DNA from: Haloarcula pelagica | GTDB lineage: Archaea; Halobacteriota; Halobacteria; Halobacteriales; Haloarculaceae | Reading direction: 5' to 3' | Assembly (NCBI RefSeq): GCF_030127105.1 | Contig: NZ_CP126161.1 | Location: forward strand, 1,550,001-1,614,000 | DNA: 64,000 bases | In this document: one piece after another, positions 16,872 to 26,375 of the stretch | Layout: each line of letters begins with the position of its first letter | How positions within the stretch are numbered: the first letter of the stretch is position 1 | The notes under the pieces: model-generated | What the model saw: only the letters and a program-made list of their open reading frames with translations | Told to the model about the DNA's origin: nothing | Database searches by the model: none | Program-made: the position numbers and the translations under genes

Positions 16872-17902
16872 GGCTCTGTTGAAATCCTCAGCAAGTGAGA
16901 TATTCTGGCTTGGTCGTGGTCAATACAGAGCGTGTAGTCAGCGCCTCGTTCGTGTTGGTCTCACAGGCCGTGGTGAATCGCCAGACGTAGCTTGATTTCA
17001 CTGTTTTAGCGATTGCTTGATGTTGTGAACCGCACACATCAAGACGAGTTCACGAAATTCACCGTACCAGGTTCGCGCACGCACGGTGTCGCCGAGCGTG
17101 CGCTTGATCGTGGAGAAGACGGTCTCACACATCGCTCTCTGGCGGTATCGAGGCCCATCGATCCGCGCGTTATGCGCGTGATCGATGGGCCGGAACTCAC
17201 GATGTTTGATCAGCGGTCTGATGCCCTCTTCGCGGAGTTTTTCGCGTAAATCCATCCAATCGTAGCCTTTGTCGGCAGCGAGGCTGGCGAGGTCGCCCGC
17301 GTTGCGGAGGGCGACCTGCCAGCCGAGCTGTGTGTCGTGGCGTTTCTCAGTCGTGCAATGAACGTCCAGAATGGCTTGGCTTTCTGTGTCGACGAGAGCA
17401 GTCGCTTTGAGCGTCTGAACCCGGTAATTCGTCCGCCGACAGTAGTGCTTGCTAGCGTTTTCGCGGTCGAAGAACGTCGCATCAATAGCGGCGTGACCGC
17501 TTGGCTCGTGCTCCTGCGCCGAGAGGCGCAGCAGCACTCGCCAGAGTGCTGTCTTGATTCTGTCAAACCACTTGACTAGCGTGGAGTGGTCGGGGAGATC
17601 GGCCGCGTTGAGGCCGATCTCCCCGAGTATTTGTGGCATCTCGCTCAGCATATCGAGTGCCTCTCGGTAGGATTTTTCCAGGTAAACCCGCAGACAGTGC
17701 AGCGACACCACCGCATACTCGGCGAAGCCGCCACCCCTTCGGGGGCGGCGACTTCGCCTCGCTCACCAACAGCATTTTTAGCTAACTGAACGACTTGGCT
17801 CGTGAAGCGGGAGATCTTAGACATGAATCATCGACGGTTTCCCGCTTCAACTTCCTAGTTCTAACGGTCGAAGCCGCCGTCGTCCAGCGATTCACCAGAG
17901 CC
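16872..17902 (-). mobile_element. IS5-family-type insertion sequence, about 1.03 kb
   Basis: GGCTCTGTTGAA at 16872-16883 is matched by TTCACCAGAGCC at 17891-17902, an inverted repeat of 12 bases with one mismatch. The repeats bracket an IS5-like transposase gene. No convincing target duplication is visible, and the transposase frame is broken, so the element is probably old or immobile unless the break is a sequencing error. Confidence 0.65.
16998..17824 (-). pseudogene. IS5-like transposase with one frameshift
   Basis: From ATG 17824 the product reads MSKISRFTSQVVQLAKNAVGERG and then loses frame at a run of four G (plus-strand C 17734-17737). In the next frame it resumes as GGGFAEYAVVSLHCLRVYLE and runs to the stop at 16998. 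The rest is a normal DDE protein with HAAIDATFFDRE, LAADKGYDW and RQRAMCETVFSTIKR. One missing G in the run explains the break. It could be a real inactivation or a homopolymer sequencing error. Confidence 0.8.
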
Positions 17903-17966
17903 TCAGTAAGCGTTGAATTCGGATTCGGCCGAACAGTGGGATCTATGAGTACTCCAGAATCATGAG

Positions 17967-18867
17967 TAGATGTCGAACAGTTTGTCTCGAACTTTCTCGA
18001 GTTCCAGTACCGCGAGGTAATGATGGTCTTCGCGACGCTTGCTGTCGTCACAGGTTCTATCGTCTTCTTCCCCGGATTCGATAATCTCAGCAAGGGCCTA
18101 CAAGCCGACATTTCGCTTACACTGTTGGCAGGGTTCATTCTCGTTGCGGTTATCGCTGGCGTCGTCAAGGGGATGGTGGGCTTCGGCTATGCACTCATCA
18201 CGACGCCCATATTCGCTTCCGTGATCGATCCAACCTTCGCGGTCGTCGTCTTAGCTATTCCGCCGTGGAGATCAATATGTTCCAGATCGGAGAAACCAAC
18301 ACCGGTCTATCCTTCATCCGCGAGGAGTGGGTTCTCGTCCTTCTACCTATCGTGGGCTCAGTAATCGGAGTCGCGTTCCTCGCCGAATTTAGTACGGGTC
18401 CGATCGTTCCGTTCCTCATCGGCCTCGTGATCTTTGGCTACGTCGTCTTCCAGATCGTCCAGGACTTCGTCACCGTCGAAGAGACGCACAATCCGCTCGG
18501 ACTCAGCGTCGCGGGGTTCCTCGAGGGATTCCTTTTAGCCGTCGCCAACCTCGGTCCACTGCTCCCGGCATATTTCCACACGTTCGAGCGGGACACTGAA
18601 CGGTACATCGGTGGCCTCTCGATGGTCCTCGGGGCCATTTTCACAGTTCGAATTATCCAGATGGCGTTGTTTACGGACCTGTTGACATCCTATCGACTGT
18701 GGCTGGGGTCGATGATCGCGATCGTCACTATCGTCGGCCTTCTACTCGGGACGTACCTCCGCCGTCTCGAGGTCGACGAGGAGAAGTTCAACTGGTTCGT
18801 CGTCGCGTTGCTGTTCGTCATCTCACTCAACATCTTCCGGAATACGATTCCGGCGCTCTTCCTGTGA
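17967..18867 (+). pseudogene. TauE/SafE-type permease, frameshifted
   Basis: Two overlapping frames make up one TauE/SafE permease. The first part has the signature GVVKGMVGFGYALITTPIFA (about 18165-18220) and fails near 18262. The second runs from NMFQIGETNTG to the stop at 18867 with four or five hydrophobic helices. The N-terminus also lacks an in-frame start: VDVEQFVSNFLEFQYREV is open, but an upstream ATG is two bases out of frame. These proteins export sulfite, sulfoacetate or other small sulfur anions. It lies beside the right end of the IS5-like element and opens the sulfur region. Confidence 0.7.
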
Positions 18868-18918
18868 GACAGAAGAGATTTACAGGACCGATGTTACTGG
18901 TGGCACCGTAATAACCCA

Positions 18919-19311
18919 CTAACTGGCGTCGTTCTCTATCTCTTCGACATCGCCTTCGACGACTGCCTTTCGGGGGATCACTTCGATAGTCGTCTCCGAT
19001 CCGATCGCCGTTCCGCCGTCGACGGCCTCGACGCAGAGGATCACGTCTTCGGGGTTCGCACAACCGCAGTTGACAAACTCCTCCCATTCGTCGCCGACCG
19101 AGACCGGTCCTGCGTGGGCCCACCAGAGGTATCGGCGGTACGTGCGTTCCGTCATGTTCTCCTGCAGCCACTCGCTGTCGGCGACCCACCATCCCTCGTC
19201 TTCGTCGGGGTCGGTCTCCGGCGACCGGAATGAGACGAGGACCCGATCCGCCTGGTCCTCGACCGTGGCCGGGTCCGTCGTATTGACGTTTCGTCTCTCT
19301 GCGGATCCCAT
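18919..19311 (-). CDS. Acidic protein of unknown function, co-transcribed with trxB
   Basis: The 130-residue product has a Trp-rich centre (GWWVADSEWLQENMTERTYRRYLWWAHAG), a CGCANPEDVILC cysteine cluster and an acidic tail. The ATG overlaps the trxB stop (ATGA), so it is translated with the thioredoxin system. Two or three cysteines within ten residues could bind metal or be a thioredoxin substrate; that is inference. I do not recognise the family. Confidence 0.55.
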   Translation of the reverse strand: MGSAERRNVNTTDPATVEDQADRVLVSFRSPETDPDEDEGWWVADSEWLQENMTERTYRRYLWWAHAGPVSVGDEWEEFVNCGCANPEDVILCVEAVDGGTAIGSETTIEVIPRKAVVEGDVEEIENDAS

Positions 19312-20351
19312 CAGTCGTCAGCCTCCGTCGGGATCGGTCCAGTGCTGTCGGCCGACGCCGCTTCCGCTGATTCGAGCCACTCCTCCGCGTCCAGGGCGGC
19401 CATGCTACCCATGCCGGCGGCGGTGACCGCCTGCTGGTACTCGCGATCCATCACGTCACCGGCCGCGAAGACGCCGTCGGCGGCCGTCGCCGTCGTCGCC
19501 CACGCATCCCCGGCGGAGGACGTTTGCACGTACCCGCTGTCGTCGAGGTCAACGGGCGTGTCCCGGAGGAAGTCAGTATTGGGTTCATGGCCGATGGCGT
19601 AGAACACGCCACCGATATCGATCTCCTCGACTTCGACATCTTCACCGGCTTCGTACTTTTCGGCAGGGTAGCCGTCCGGGTGGGAGACGAGTGTCGCGTC
19701 AGTCACGCCGTTCTCCTGAGACCCGTCGATCGCCAAGAGTTCCGTGTTCCAGGCGAACGTGATGTCCTCGTTGTCGCGAGCGCGGTCGGCCATGATCTCC
19801 GACGCACGGAGCTCGTCGCGGCGGTGGACGACCGTCACGGAGTCGGCGAACTTCGCGAGGAAGAGGGCCTCTTCCATCGCGCTGTCCCCACCTCCGATGA
19901 CGAGCACGTCGTCACCGCGGTGGAACGCGCCGTCACAGGTCGCACACGTCGAGAGACCGTACCCCATCAGTTCGTCCTCACCATCGGCGCCGATCCATCG
20001 GGCGCTGGCACCAGTCGCGACGATCAGGGCACGGGTTCGGATCGTCTCACCGGTCGAGAGCGACAGCTCCAGCGGCTCTCCGTCCAGTGTTGCAGACTCG
20101 ATGCTGCCGTGCTGGAACTCGGCGCCGAACTGCTCGGCCTGCTCCTTCCCGCGCTGGATCAGCTCCATCCCGCCGACGCCGTCTGGGAACCCGAGGTAGT
20201 TCTCAACGTCGGTCGTTAGCGTCAACTGGCCGCCGGGCTCGTCGCCCTCGAGCACAAGGGGTCCGAGCTCGGCTCGAGCCGCGTAAACGGCTGCTGAGAG
20301 ACCAGCAACGCCTGAACCTGCGATGACTAGGTCTCGTATCTCCTCAGTCAT
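19311..20351 (-). CDS. trxB: Thioredoxin reductase
   Basis: This 346-residue flavoprotein has an FAD-binding GSGVAGLSAAVYAAR near the N-terminus and a redox-active CATC (STCATCDGAF) at about residues 135-145. An NAD(P)-binding VIGGGDSAMEEALF and a C-terminal FAD motif GVFAAGDV are also present. It reduces thioredoxin with NAD(P)H or another donor in the cytoplasm. It follows trxA without a gap, and the pair is the thiol-reducing core of the sulfur island. The short C-terminal extension past the family end is acidic. Confidence 0.93.
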   Translation of the reverse strand: MTEEIRDLVIAGSGVAGLSAAVYAARAELGPLVLEGDEPGGQLTLTTDVENYLGFPDGVGGMELIQRGKEQAEQFGAEFQHGSIESATLDGEPLELSLSTGETIRTRALIVATGASARWIGADGEDELMGYGLSTCATCDGAFHRGDDVLVIGGGDSAMEEALFLAKFADSVTVVHRRDELRASEIMADRARDNEDITFAWNTELLAIDGSQENGVTDATLVSHPDGYPAEKYEAGEDVEVEEIDIGGVFYAIGHEPNTDFLRDTPVDLDDSGYVQTSSAGDAWATTATAADGVFAAGDVMDREYQQAVTAAGMGSMAALDAEEWLESAEAASADSTGPIPTEADD

Positions 20352-20714
20352 TTACTCGGTATACCTCCCAACTAAGGAGCGCAGCTGCTCTTCGCCCTGC
20401 ATCCCGACGATTTCCTCCACCTGCTCGCCGTCAGCGAACAGGACGAGCGTCGGCACGCCACGGACGCCGTAGGACTGAGCGAGCTGCTGGTTGGCGTCGA
20501 CGTCGACCTTCGCCACCGTCGCGTCGGTCTCGGCGGCAAGCGTCTCGACGACCGGTTCGAGCATCTTGCAGGGCCCACACCAGTCGGCGTAGAAGTCCGT
20601 GAGGACAACCTCGTTCTCGGTGACAATGTCGTTGAGCTGAGACTGGCCGTCGACGTGCAGCGGTTCATTCGTGGACGCGGTGCCAGCGTCGGATGCAGTA
20701 TCAGTTGCCATCAC
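20352..20714 (-). CDS. trxA: Thioredoxin
   Basis: This 120-residue thioredoxin has the canonical WCGPCK active site, a conserved cis-Pro region (GVRGVPTLVLFADGEQ) and a short N-terminal extension typical of haloarchaeal forms. It directly precedes trxB. Its promoter region carries two direct half-sites, CAATTCTAC and CAATACTAG (20761 and 20771), related to the motif seen across the sulfur genes. It provides reducing power to persulfide or disulfide substrates. Confidence 0.92.
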   Translation of the reverse strand: MMATDTASDAGTASTNEPLHVDGQSQLNDIVTENEVVLTDFYADWCGPCKMLEPVVETLAAETDATVAKVDVDANQQLAQSYGVRGVPTLVLFADGEQVEEIVGMQGEEQLRSLVGRYTE

Positions 20715-20759
20715 CAGTACGTATGTACCAGCGCTAATTAAGAGTTTTGGGTGATATAT

Positions 20760-20778
20760 ACAATTCTACCCAATACTA
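20760..20778. promoter_or_regulatory. Sulfur-regulon-type motif before trxA
   Basis: ACAATTCTA (20760-20768) and CAATACTA (20771-20778) are two similar half-sites ten bases apart, about 46 to 64 bases upstream of the trxA start. They are related to the CACAATAC/GTATTGTG motif found before other sulfur genes. Confidence 0.45.
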
Positions 20779-20868
20779 GACGCCATCCAAAATTCCGATT
20801 GGAACTCGAGACCGCAAATTCAGCTCTCGGGGAGAGTCTTTGAGCCAGAAATAGAGAAAAGTAGAGCT

Positions 20869-21273
20869 TTAGCTTTCGGCTGCAGGAGCCGCGGTCTCAG
20901 GCTGTTCGTACTTGGTTTCGAACTCCTGGATGAGCTGGCCCATCTTCGCGTACCAGTCGTTGAGCAGGCGTTGCATGTCATCGGCTATCTTCGAGGGGTC
21001 CGTCGGTGAGTAGACGTGGTAGTAGCCGCCCTGGTCGTAGTTGATCTGGTCTTTCTCGATGAAACCGGTCTGGAGCAGTCGCTGAACAGCACGGTAGGCG
21101 GTCGAGCGTTCGCGGTCAACAGCCTCGGCAATCTCGTCGACGGTCAGCGGTTCTTCGGACTCAACGAGCGCCTGGAAGCACTCCTTATCGAGTTCTTTGA
21201 GACCGTGGAAACACTCCAGCAGCCCCTCACACTCCATGTCCCGACGGAGCTGTTCAGACATCGAATCTGGCAT
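20869..21273 (-). CDS. HTH transcription regulator with N-terminal cysteines
   Basis: The 134-residue winged-helix protein is of the TrmB/MarR-like type: helix-turn-helix EPLTVDEIAEAVDRERSTAYRAVQRL, then wing FIEKDQINYDQGGYYHVYSP. Its C-terminal helix, DDMQRLLNDWYAKMGQLIQEFE, probably dimerises. Three cysteines lie in the N-terminal segment (MECEGLLECFHG and DKECFQAL), a plausible redox or persulfide switch. The ATG at 21273 is preferred to a TTG upstream. CAATACT (21280-21286) abuts the start, suggesting autoregulation. A decayed second copy lies at 48.8 kb next to another thioredoxin. It is the best candidate for the island's regulator. Confidence 0.75.
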   Translation of the reverse strand: MPDSMSEQLRRDMECEGLLECFHGLKELDKECFQALVESEEPLTVDEIAEAVDRERSTAYRAVQRLLQTGFIEKDQINYDQGGYYHVYSPTDPSKIADDMQRLLNDWYAKMGQLIQEFETKYEQPETAAPAAES

Positions 21274-21279
21274 TGTTAT

Positions 21280-21286
21280 CAATACT
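21280..21286. promoter_or_regulatory. CAATACT motif at the regulator start
   Basis: CAATACT begins seven bases before the ATG of the HTH regulator (minus strand). It is the short core of the motif seen before other genes of the island and would fit negative autoregulation. Confidence 0.35.
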
Positions 21287-21455
21287 GCGTACGTTCTAGC
21301 CCGTTAAAAGACTTTTGCACAGTTCGAACAATTTCGCGGTGAGCCAAGAGAAGTAAACAGGAAAAGGCGTGAACAGCTACTCCTCACTCTGGTGAGATCC
21401 AGGGAGTGAACAATCAATTAACCCGACCGGGTAACGGGTTGGTGCGAAAAACCGA

Positions 21456-22523
21456 TTAGTTGGTAACCGTGGTTCCCTGATGACGCTTCTGCCGCAGCGA
21501 CGAAATCGTCGTGTACAGAATCGCGAAGGCGACGACGACCGCCGCGCCGATAACCAGTACCAGCCCTATCAGCTCGAGCGTTGGGCTTCCAACGTAGGAG
21601 CCGATCTCGCCGATACCCACGGCGATGGCACCGATTAGGAGCATCCCGCCGAAGTAGATCTTGATGCCGTCAGCGTCGACAACGGCGGTCGCAGCAGAGC
21701 CGATACGCGCACCGAGTGCACTCCCGAACAGCAGCGGGACGACGATACCGAGGTTCACGCCGCCGCCCTGGCCGTAGAGGTAACTTCCGAGACCGCCGGA
21801 GAAGACGATCTCGAACAGGTCGGTTCCGACGGCGACGGGTACCGGGACGCCGATCGCGTAGATCATCGCCGGCATCCGGATGAAGCCCCCGCCGACGCCG
21901 AGGAAGCCGGACAGCAGGCCGGTCGCGAAGGCGACAGCGGTGATGACCCACGCGGAGACGCGGACGTCACCGCGGAGCGTCACCATCGGCGGAATCCGCA
22001 CGGTCTGTTGAATCGTTTTGGCGATTTCTGGGATCTCGTACTCGTCGAGGTCCTTGTCAGCTGCCTCGTGATCGATTCCACCGCCGCCGTCGCTGTTGAG
22101 GGCGTCACGGGTCACCATCGCGCCGACACCGCCGAGCAGGACCACGTAGGCGACGCTGATGATGCCGCCCGCGAGCCCCAGCGACTCGAGGTAGTAGACG
22201 CTGGCGCGCCCGGCCTCGATTCCGATCGTCGTCCCGGTGATCATGATCGCGCCGAGTTTGTAGTCGACCTGCCCGAGGTCGTGGTGTTTCAGGGTCGCGA
22301 TGACGGCCGTCCCGAACACGAACGCCATCCCGCTCCCGACGGCGACCGACGGTTCGTAGTCCAGCATCAGCAGGGCCGGGGTGACGAGGAACGACCCTCC
22401 CATGCCGAAGAAGCCGAACAGGACCCCGACGACGAGACCGAAGCCGACGAACAGCGCCAGCATCTCGGGACTGGTTCCCAGGATCCCGAGGCCGTCGAGG
22501 AGACTATCGAGCATCCGCGTCAC
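21456..22523 (-). CDS. TauE/SafE-family sulfur-anion permease
   Basis: The 355-residue membrane protein has eight or so hydrophobic helices. It shows the family's paired glycine-rich repeats, GVLFGFFGMGGSFLVTPAL and GLLSGFLGVGGGFIRMPAM, one in each half. Members export or import sulfite, thiosulfate or related anions. A polar cytoplasmic loop of about 60 residues separates the halves. The start overlaps the end of the DUF7512 gene by 20 bases, so both are translated from one message. Confidence 0.88.
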   Translation of the reverse strand: MTRMLDSLLDGLGILGTSPEMLALFVGFGLVVGVLFGFFGMGGSFLVTPALLMLDYEPSVAVGSGMAFVFGTAVIATLKHHDLGQVDYKLGAIMITGTTIGIEAGRASVYYLESLGLAGGIISVAYVVLLGGVGAMVTRDALNSDGGGGIDHEAADKDLDEYEIPEIAKTIQQTVRIPPMVTLRGDVRVSAWVITAVAFATGLLSGFLGVGGGFIRMPAMIYAIGVPVPVAVGTDLFEIVFSGGLGSYLYGQGGGVNLGIVVPLLFGSALGARIGSAATAVVDADGIKIYFGGMLLIGAIAVGIGEIGSYVGSPTLELIGLVLVIGAAVVVAFAILYTTISSLRQKRHQGTTVTN

Positions 22524-22668
22524 CCCCGACGAGGAACTTCATTAGATAGGGCCCGAAGAGCCGTTCGAGGCCGCCGTAGCCCACGTACAGCACGATCGCT
22601 TCCAGTAGTATCGTGCCGATAAGCAAGGCTGTCTCCGGATCCCAGGTGGGAATCTCTAATCCTGCCAT
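22504..22668 (-). CDS. DUF7512-like single-helix membrane protein
   Basis: The 54-residue protein reads MAGLEIPTWDPETALLIGTI and continues as one hydrophobic helix ending in GLERLFGPYLMKFLVGG. I associate this pattern with haloarchaeal DUF7512 proteins found beside TauE permeases. The ATG at 22668 gives the conserved N-terminus; an in-frame ATG 45 bases upstream would add a polar lead. The strong overlap with the permease gene points to a small subunit or stabiliser of that transporter. Confidence 0.7.
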   Translation of the reverse strand: MAGLEIPTWDPETALLIGTILLEAIVLYVGYGGLERLFGPYLMKFLVGGDADAR

Positions 22669-22771
22669 CGGTTCTCCCTCTGAGTTTCGAACACGGAAAT
22701 TCGCTGTTTGCACATTTCTGCTCAGTAGCCCTTACTCGCCTCGTACCTATAACGATTTTGGGATTACTATA

Positions 22772-22779
22772 CAATACTA
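22772..22779. promoter_or_regulatory. CAATACTA motif between DUF7512/TauE and the stress-protein gene
   Basis: CAATACTA in the divergent promoter region (flanked by ACTATA and TATATTCC) lies about 104 bases from the DUF7512 start and about 150 bases from the USP start. Confidence 0.35.
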
Positions 22780-22930
22780 TATTCCGGTAACCTCGGCCAG
22801 AGTATCGATAACTTATAGGAAACATATGGGCGCTGGCCACTCACGAAACTTCTCAGCGGAGATACCGTTGTCGACTATTCCTACAAATTCGAACAAAACT
22901 ATGTTGTGGACACTCGACAAAAGTGTCGCT

Positions 22931-23776
22931 ATGAGAGCCCTGTGCGCGACCGACCTGTCGGCTGCAAGTGAAGCCGCAATAGAGAACGAAACCTGCCTCG
23001 AGTGCTTGGGCCGCATCGGCGTCGATACGATCCACCTCGTGACGGTCGTTCCGGCGAACGTCCACTCTGGGATGCCCGGCGTGAATTTCGAAGAGCAACG
23101 TCGACGAGCGCTCGATCAGTATCGGACGGTCATCGAGGCCACCGGGTTCGACGTCGAGACTCACGTCGTCCGTGGGACCCCCTATCGACGTATCAACGGC
23201 ATCGCTGAGACCGTCCACGCCGATCTATCGGTCGTCAGCTCACGGGGACAAAGCCCGTTACAGAACCGGATCATCGGGTCGACGGCCCGCAACCTCGCGC
23301 GGACGACTGTCGTTCCGTTGTTGGTCAACCGGGTCGAGCGGGAGACCGACGACCCCGAGGTTCTCCGGGAACACCTCTTTCAGCGTATTCTCTTCGCGAC
23401 GGACTTCTCTGAGAACGCCAACCGAGCGTTCGACGCCTTCTCGTACCTCCGTCACGCGACCGAGGAGGTAACGCTCGTTCACGTTCGATCGCCGAAAGAC
23501 GAGGTCATCGACGCCGATGCCAGCCCACAGGAGCAGTTGGCCGAGCATACGAGCACGCTGGAAAACTGGGGCATCGAGACACAGGTCGAAGTCCGACACG
23601 GCGATCCCGCCAACGAAATCCTCGCCGTCGAATCTGAGGTAACACCGTCGACAGTCCTTGTCGGGTCGAAAGGGAGAAGCCGTATCCGACGGCTCCTGTT
23701 GGGGAGTGTCTCCGAGGAGATCGTCGCACAGGCAACTGGAAACGTCTTTCTCGTCCCGCCACCCCGGGCAGTCTGA
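22931..23776 (+). CDS. Tandem universal stress protein (UspA x2)
   Basis: Two UspA domains are joined in one chain of about 281 residues. The first starts MRALCATDLSAASEAAI; the second is marked RILFATDFSENANRAFDAF and ends with the nucleotide-binding GSKGRSRIRRLLLGSVSEEI. The first copy has a weaker ATP motif (SSRGQSPLQNRIIGSTARNL). USP tandems bind ATP or AMP and act in stress signalling. An ATG at 22901 would add MLWTLDKSVA. It is divergent from the DUF7512-TauE pair. Confidence 0.88.
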   Translation: MRALCATDLSAASEAAIENETCLECLGRIGVDTIHLVTVVPANVHSGMPGVNFEEQRRRALDQYRTVIEATGFDVETHVVRGTPYRRINGIAETVHADLSVVSSRGQSPLQNRIIGSTARNLARTTVVPLLVNRVERETDDPEVLREHLFQRILFATDFSENANRAFDAFSYLRHATEEVTLVHVRSPKDEVIDADASPQEQLAEHTSTLENWGIETQVEVRHGDPANEILAVESEVTPSTVLVGSKGRSRIRRLLLGSVSEEIVAQATGNVFLVPPPRAV

Positions 23777-23871
23777 GAGAGACAACACCAGGGCTGCGAT
23801 ATTGTCGGGCGCCGGCAGCCCTTGCTAGCTCTCAGGGCGCGGGGCTTCACGAGATGGGGCCCACGGAGCAT

Positions 23872-25158
23872 TCAGTCTTCAGTGACGCTTCCCCTTCCGG
23901 CCCTCGCAGGCGCGGGTGGCTCATGAGTACCGAACTCGGGATGAGTCTCCTCCATCCAGAGATACACCACCGCCCCGGAAACAAACATCAGACCAGCGGT
24001 CAGGTAAAACGCGGCTTCAACGTTCACGAACTCCATCGAGAGTCCGATCAGGACCGCGCCGACAGCGTACCCGGAGTCACGCCACATCCGGTAGACGCCC
24101 ATCCCCGCCGAGCGCCACGTCGGATGGGCCGCGTCGCTCGGAACCGTCATCAGGTTCGGGTACAGCAGCGCCATCCCCAGACCGGAGACGCCAGCCAGCA
24201 CGGCCCACGGGAGGTAGCCATCGACGAACACCATTCCGAGGACGCCTGCGCCCGCGAGGAACATCCCGGCGATGACGGGCGGACGGCGGCCGATGCGGTC
24301 CGCGAGCCCCCCCGGTCGCGATCTGGAGGAAGTACATCGCGCTGTGGACGCCGACGACGACCCCGACCGCCGCGATACCGAGGCCCTGACTTACCAAATA
24401 AAGCGGGACCGCAATCCAGAACAGCGTATCGACGAAGTTCTCGATGTGGCCCGCCTGCGCGGCGGCGAACAGCGTCCGGTCGCCGTACGTCGCGCGCTTC
24501 AGCACCTTATTGAACGGGAGGTTCGCGTCGTGATGGTCGTCGTCACCCTCGGCCTGTGCGTACTGGACGGTTTCCTTGATCAGGAAGATGGAGATGAGGA
24601 ACGCCAGCACGACGACCACGGCGAGGAAGTAGAACGGCTCCGGCCGCAGACTCCACTGACCGGCGATGACACCCGTGATCCAAGCGCCGACGGCGACGCC
24701 AGTGTAGCCGAAGGCCTCGTCGATGCCGACCGCGAGGCCGCGCTTTTCGGGCCCTGCGAGTCTATTTTCGCGTTGATTGCCATGCTCCAGGTCAACGCCT
24801 GGTTGATCCCCAGCAGGACGTTCCCGACCGTGATCCAGCCCCAGCTCCGGGCGAAGATGAGGATGACCGGCAGCGGGAGCGCCGTCGCCCACCCGGCGAC
24901 GAGGACGGGCTTGCGGCCGTACTCCTCGCCCCACTTGCCGGCGTAGAGATTGAGGACCGACTTCACGATCCCGAACGAGACGACGAACGAGCCGATCACG
25001 AGGAACGATTCGACGCCGAGGACGTCCTCCCCCAGCACGGGAACGACGGTTCGTTCGGAGCCGATGGTCAGGCCGGTCGCGAAGACGAGCAGGACGTGCA
25101 GCGAGAACTGCCCGAGGTGTTCGCGGATCCCTTGTTCGAATTCAGTTGTCGTAGTCAT
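23872..25158 (-). pseudogene. MFS transporter with two homopolymer frameshifts
   Basis: Three frames join into one MFS protein. The first starts MTTTTEFEQGIREHLGQFSL and reads through LYAGKWGEEYGRKPVLVAGW to KIDSQGP. The second continues KRGLAVGIDEAFGYTGVAVG to FLQIATGG. The third holds MFLAGAGVLGMVF to the end. The first break needs one extra C in GGCCC (24749-24754); the second needs one fewer C in a run of seven (24307-24313). Both are typical sequencing-error sites, so the gene may be intact in the organism. The substrate is unknown; context suggests a sulfur compound. Confidence 0.8.
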
Positions 25159-25190
25159 TGGTGCTTGAGTTCAGCAGGTTCATTTGTGGG

Positions 25191-26366
25191 TTACAGTAGG
25201 AGGAACGCGGTGCCGTACGCGAGCGCGAACGAGAGGAGGAACGACCCTGCCCACGCCCCGACTGTCAGGAGAATTTTTCTAGCATCCACCGCTTGCCGAC
25301 CACCGACAGCGGCGCCACTCCCGATGATGGCGCTGACGACGATCTCGTTGAACGAGACGGGGACACCGAGCAGGACTGCCAGCTGTGCGATCAGGAACGA
25401 GGGGACGAGCGCCGAGATGGAGCGGCGCGGCCCGAGCGACGAGTAGTCCTGGGCGAGCGACTTAATCATCCGCGGCGCGCCCGTCCACGAGCCGACGAGC
25501 ATTCCGAGGCCACCGCCGACGAGCACGGCGAACGTCGAGACCATCCCGGCCTCGTCGAGTAGCGGGAGCAGCGGTCCGACGGCGAGCCCGACCTGACTCC
25601 CCCCAGCGGAGAACGCCACGAGCGACCCGAGCGCCAGCAGCACACGACGCAGACCGCCACGTTCGTCGCGACTGACATCCCACCAGACGACAACCGCGAC
25701 GGCTAGCGCTGCGAAGCCGGTAATACTGGCTGCCCAGGCGAGCCCGTCGACTGCGAGCACCCGCTGTCCGAGACTGCGGAGGGTCCCTGGTGCGCTCCCC
25801 TCGCCCAGGAAGCTGAACCGGACGTTCACGAGGACTGCACCGACGAGGCCGGCGAGGGCGGGAATGCTGTACCGTTCGGGGACGTCGGGACGCGGGAGGA
25901 GACTCGCGATGGTGAACGCGATGCCGCCGCCGACGAACGGCGTCAACACCCAGACGGCGGCGATCTGCCCGTACTTCGGCCAGACCGGCGTGCCACCGAG
26001 AGCGAGGCCGACACCGATGACGGCGCCGGTCACGGTGAACGCCGTCGCGATCGGATAGCCGGTCGTGATCCCGACCGCCATCAGGCCGGCGCCCAGCACG
26101 AGCACGAGGATGACGCCGGCGACGGGCAGGCTGATGCCGCCGACGAGGCCGCTCCCGATGGCTTCCGAGACGTTGCCGCCCTGGGTGACGGCGCCGACGA
26201 AACCGAAGATGCCGACGAGGAACGCGGCGCGCATCGTCGCGATGGCGTTCGCGCCGACGGCAGGAGCGTACGGCGTTGCGCCGCTTGAGCCGGCGCCGAT
26301 GACCCACGCCATGAACAGGCTGGCCAGCGCTGCACCGACGAAGAGAGCGACGAGAGCGGGGTCCAT
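25191..26366 (-). CDS. PiT-family inorganic anion transporter (phosphate or sulfate)
   Basis: The 391-residue membrane protein has about ten helices and the duplicated PiT core: GANAIATMRAA in the first half and AFSAGGSQVGLAVGP plus GVPVSFNEIVVSAIIGSG in the second. PiT proteins carry phosphate with H+ or Na+; some members (CysP of Bacillus) carry sulfate. Surrounded by sulfur genes, a sulfate or thiosulfate role is plausible but inferred. Parts of the PiT signature (G-A-N-D) appear as GAN with Ala for Asp. Confidence 0.75.
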   Translation of the reverse strand: MDPALVALFVGAALASLFMAWVIGAGSSGATPYAPAVGANAIATMRAAFLVGIFGFVGAVTQGGNVSEAIGSGLVGGISLPVAGVILVLVLGAGLMAVGITTGYPIATAFTVTGAVIGVGLALGGTPVWPKYGQIAAVWVLTPFVGGGIAFTIASLLPRPDVPERYSIPALAGLVGAVLVNVRFSFLGEGSAPGTLRSLGQRVLAVDGLAWAASITGFAALAVAVVVWWDVSRDERGGLRRVLLALGSLVAFSAGGSQVGLAVGPLLPLLDEAGMVSTFAVLVGGGLGMLVGSWTGAPRMIKSLAQDYSSLGPRRSISALVPSFLIAQLAVLLGVPVSFNEIVVSAIIGSGAAVGGRQAVDARKILLTVGAWAGSFLLSFALAYGTAFLLL

Positions 26367-26375
26367 AGAGGTGAG

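Noticed and set aside
19575-19583. AGTATTGGG inside trxB
   Set aside because: Same relaxed motif as before the CISM operon but in coding sequence; shows the nine-base variant is not specific.
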